Shown: positions 62,396-64,000 of the stretch, in pieces
Position numbering within the stretch: the stretch's first letter is position 1
Layout of the letters: every line of letters begins with the position of its first letter
DNA from: Fusibacter ferrireducens
GTDB taxonomy: Bacteria > Bacillota > Clostridia > Peptostreptococcales > Acidaminobacteraceae
Direction: 5' to 3'
Length of the DNA: 64,000 nt
Assembly: GCF_015352425.1 (NCBI RefSeq)
Contig: NZ_JADKNH010000012.1
Location: 1 to 64,000 of the forward strand
Notes under the pieces: generated by a model
The model's input: the letters and a program-made list of their open reading frames with translations, nothing else
Databases searched by the model: none
Told to the model about the DNA's origin: nothing
Program-made: the position numbers and the translations under genes

Positions 62396-64000
62396 ATGAG
62401 TGCAATCTTATTAATTTTAATTGCTGTTGTTCTATTCTTAGTTGCCTATGTCACATATGGCGCATCTCTTGCGAAGAAGTGGGGAATTGATGAAAGCATC
62501 AAAACACCTGCGCATCGACTGAGCGATGGGTTAGATTATGTGCCAGCTAAAGCACCGGTATTATTAGGTCATCATTTTTCTTCAATCGCAGGCGCAGGTC
62601 CAATTGTTGGTCCGATTTCTGCAGCTATTTTTGGATGGGTTCCAGTATTTTTATGGATTATCATCGGTTCAATCTTCTTTGGTGGCGTGCATGACATGGG
62701 TTCGCTTTTTGCATCCGTCAGAAATGATGGTAAATCCATAGGTGAGGTCATTCACACTTCTATAGGAGATAAGGGTAAAAAATTATTTGCGGTATTTGCA
62801 TGGTTGACACTTTTGTTGGTCGTTGCAGCATTTACAAACATTGTTGCCAATACGTTTGTATCCGTACCGGCGGCAGCATCTTCTTCGATGATGTTCATCT
62901 TGTTGGCAGTGCTCTTTGGATACTTTGTCTACAGAAGAGGTGTAAGCTTGGCAGTGGGATCTGTAATCGGCGTCGTCTCGCTTTTTGCATGCATCTATCT
63001 AGGCACATTATTCCCAGTTTCTCTTTCAAGAGAAGTTTGGATGGTCATTCTTCTAGGATATATCTTCGTGGCAAGTGTAACCCCTGTATGGATTTTATTG
63101 CAACCTAGAGATTATTTGAATTCATTTCTATTATATGCAATGCTTCTGGGTGGGATTGTTGGTATCGTCATAATGGGGCCAAAACTGGAATTGGCACCAG
63201 TAACACATTTTACGATTGATAAGGCCACTCTTTTCCCAATTCTCTTTGTAACAGTGGCGTGTGGTGCGATTTCAGGTTTCCATTCACTGGTGGGCTCAGG
63301 GACCACTTCTAAGCAAATCGACTCAGAAAAAGATATAAGAATCATCGGTTACGGCTCCATGCTGATTGAAGGCGTTTTGGCAGTTATTGCGATTATCGCA
63401 GCAGGCTATATAGGCGCTGATAAATTGGGAGATCTTCTTGCAAATGGTGGTCCTGTAAACGTATTTGCAGATGGACTTGGCACCTTTATGACTTCATTTG
63501 GTCTGCCGTTTGCAACTGCAAAGAGCTTTACTGCACTTGCAATTTCAGCTTTTGCTTTGACATCTCTCGACACTGCAACAAGACTTGCAAGATTTATATT
63601 TCAAGAATTCTTTACGGAAGGTGAAGGCGTTTCAGAACAAGGCATTACAAACAGATATGTTTCAACAGGGATTACAGTGGCATTTGGCGGCGTTTTAGCT
63701 TTCTACGGTTGGCAAGAAATATGGCCACTATTTGGTTCGGCAAACCAACTTTTAGCTGCACTTGCATTATTAGCACTTGCTGTATGGTTAAAAGAAATGG
63801 GAAAAGAATACAAAGAAGTAATTATACCAATGGTATTTATGTTTGCCGTAACGCTTGCGGCACTTGTTCAATTGATTTTTGCAAATTTCAAAAAACCAGT
63901 ACTTTTATTTTTCTCAATCGCACTATTGGTGCTTTCGTTAGTACTCATTCAACAGTCTGTTGCGGCATTTAAGGGAAAAGGTACGGTTTCTGAAAATCAA
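62396..64000 (+). CDS. cstA: CstA-family transporter (carbon starvation/pyruvate type), partial
   Basis: 535 codons are open from the ATG at 62396 to the window edge; the stop lies beyond it. The ATG is placed 10 nt after GGAGG; an in-frame ATG at 62387 is too close. Many membrane helices. CstA hallmarks are present: HHFSSIAGAGPIVGPISAAIFGW split over the first 100 residues, GGVHDMGSLFASVRN, ACGAISGFHSLVGSGTTSKQ and LTSLDTATRLARFIFQEF. The family imports peptides or pyruvate under carbon limitation. It follows the unknown 181-aa gene. Confidence 0.93.
   Translation, partial: MSAILLILIAVVLFLVAYVTYGASLAKKWGIDESIKTPAHRLSDGLDYVPAKAPVLLGHHFSSIAGAGPIVGPISAAIFGWVPVFLWIIIGSIFFGGVHDMGSLFASVRNDGKSIGEVIHTSIGDKGKKLFAVFAWLTLLLVVAAFTNIVANTFVSVPAAASSSMMFILLAVLFGYFVYRRGVSLAVGSVIGVVSLFACIYLGTLFPVSLSREVWMVILLGYIFVASVTPVWILLQPRDYLNSFLLYAMLLGGIVGIVIMGPKLELAPVTHFTIDKATLFPILFVTVACGAISGFHSLVGSGTTSKQIDSEKDIRIIGYGSMLIEGVLAVIAIIAAGYIGADKLGDLLANGGPVNVFADGLGTFMTSFGLPFATAKSFTALAISAFALTSLDTATRLARFIFQEFFTEGEGVSEQGITNRYVSTGITVAFGGVLAFYGWQEIWPLFGSANQLLAALALLALAVWLKEMGKEYKEVIIPMVFMFAVTLAALVQLIFANFKKPVLLFFSIALLVLSLVLIQQSVAAFKGKGTVSENQ

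Noticed and set aside
1-64000. rRNA, tRNA, intact transposase or phage genes
   Set aside because: None were recognised in either strand; the repeats found lack any associated transposase in the window.

Overview
The window reads as chromosomal DNA of a low-GC, spore-former-type Firmicute, most likely an anaerobic clostridium. This rests on AT-rich DNA with strong GGAGG ribosome binding sites, Rho-independent terminators after most operons, an FMN riboswitch on a ribD-ribE-ribBA-ribH operon, a clostridial-type agr peptide system, and many two-component and cyclic-di-GMP proteins. A Fusibacter-like genus is a guess from overall gene style only. No rRNA, tRNA, CRISPR array, phage or intact insertion sequence was seen.

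Layout. 1-4.6 kb: a membrane EAL protein, an Lrp regulator and an EamA transporter. 4.9-15.8 kb: a sensor kinase with a fused periplasmic-binding domain, its sigma-54 activator, a well-formed sigma-54 promoter, two peptide-binding lipoproteins and a four-gene Dpp/Opp transporter; this looks like one peptide-sensing and uptake unit. 15.8-18.2 kb: a decaying region with a 50-aa membrane peptide, remnants of an ECF sigma factor, a propeller-like protein and a GyrI-like protein, and one intact SH3-like protein. 18.2-21.4 kb: an AbrB-family membrane protein, and a LacI regulator with its own operator followed by ribokinase. 21.4-25.5 kb: riboflavin operon with a roughly 600-nt leader. 25.6-31.7 kb: a diguanylate cyclase, then an AraC regulator and a heterodimeric ABC pair, each with a Fur-type palindrome in its promoter (iron/siderophore module). 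31.9-36.1 kb: MscS channel, NYN/OST-HTH protein, YaiI, and a MarR/MATE pair. 36.5-45.0 kb: an OmpR/EnvZ-type two-component system, then a MarR-led efflux operon with two membrane-fusion proteins and a heterodimeric ABC exporter. 45.2-51.3 kb: small membrane protein, metallo-beta-lactamase fold protein, chemotaxis receptor, and an MFS exporter next to a MerR-zinc ribbon-methyltransferase fusion. 51.4-54.4 kb: a complete agr-like quorum-sensing set in the order agrA-agrC-agrB-agrD, including a 45-aa AgrD whose predicted thiolactone ring is Cys-Met-Phe-Trp-Ala, with paired direct repeats 21 bp apart just upstream of the agrBD promoter. 54.5-64 kb: two small unknown proteins, SbcD/SbcC, a diguanylate cyclase, an unknown protein and a CstA-family transporter cut by the window edge.

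Two families of short, structured, non-coding repeats are scattered through intergenic DNA. Family 1 (about 100 bp, ends CAACAAGATTTGAGCC / GGCTCAAATGTTG) occurs at four loci and at every one its CAACAAG end (TAACAAG in one copy) sits within a few bases of the T-run of an intrinsic terminator; three tandem copies lie inside the riboflavin leader between two terminators. Family 2 (about 115 bp, ends near GTAGAGTGTCCAAAG) occurs at three loci. The agr module with its promoter repeats, the terminator-linked repeats, and the MerR-methyltransferase/MFS pair with a 19-bp-spacer promoter are the items most worth following up.
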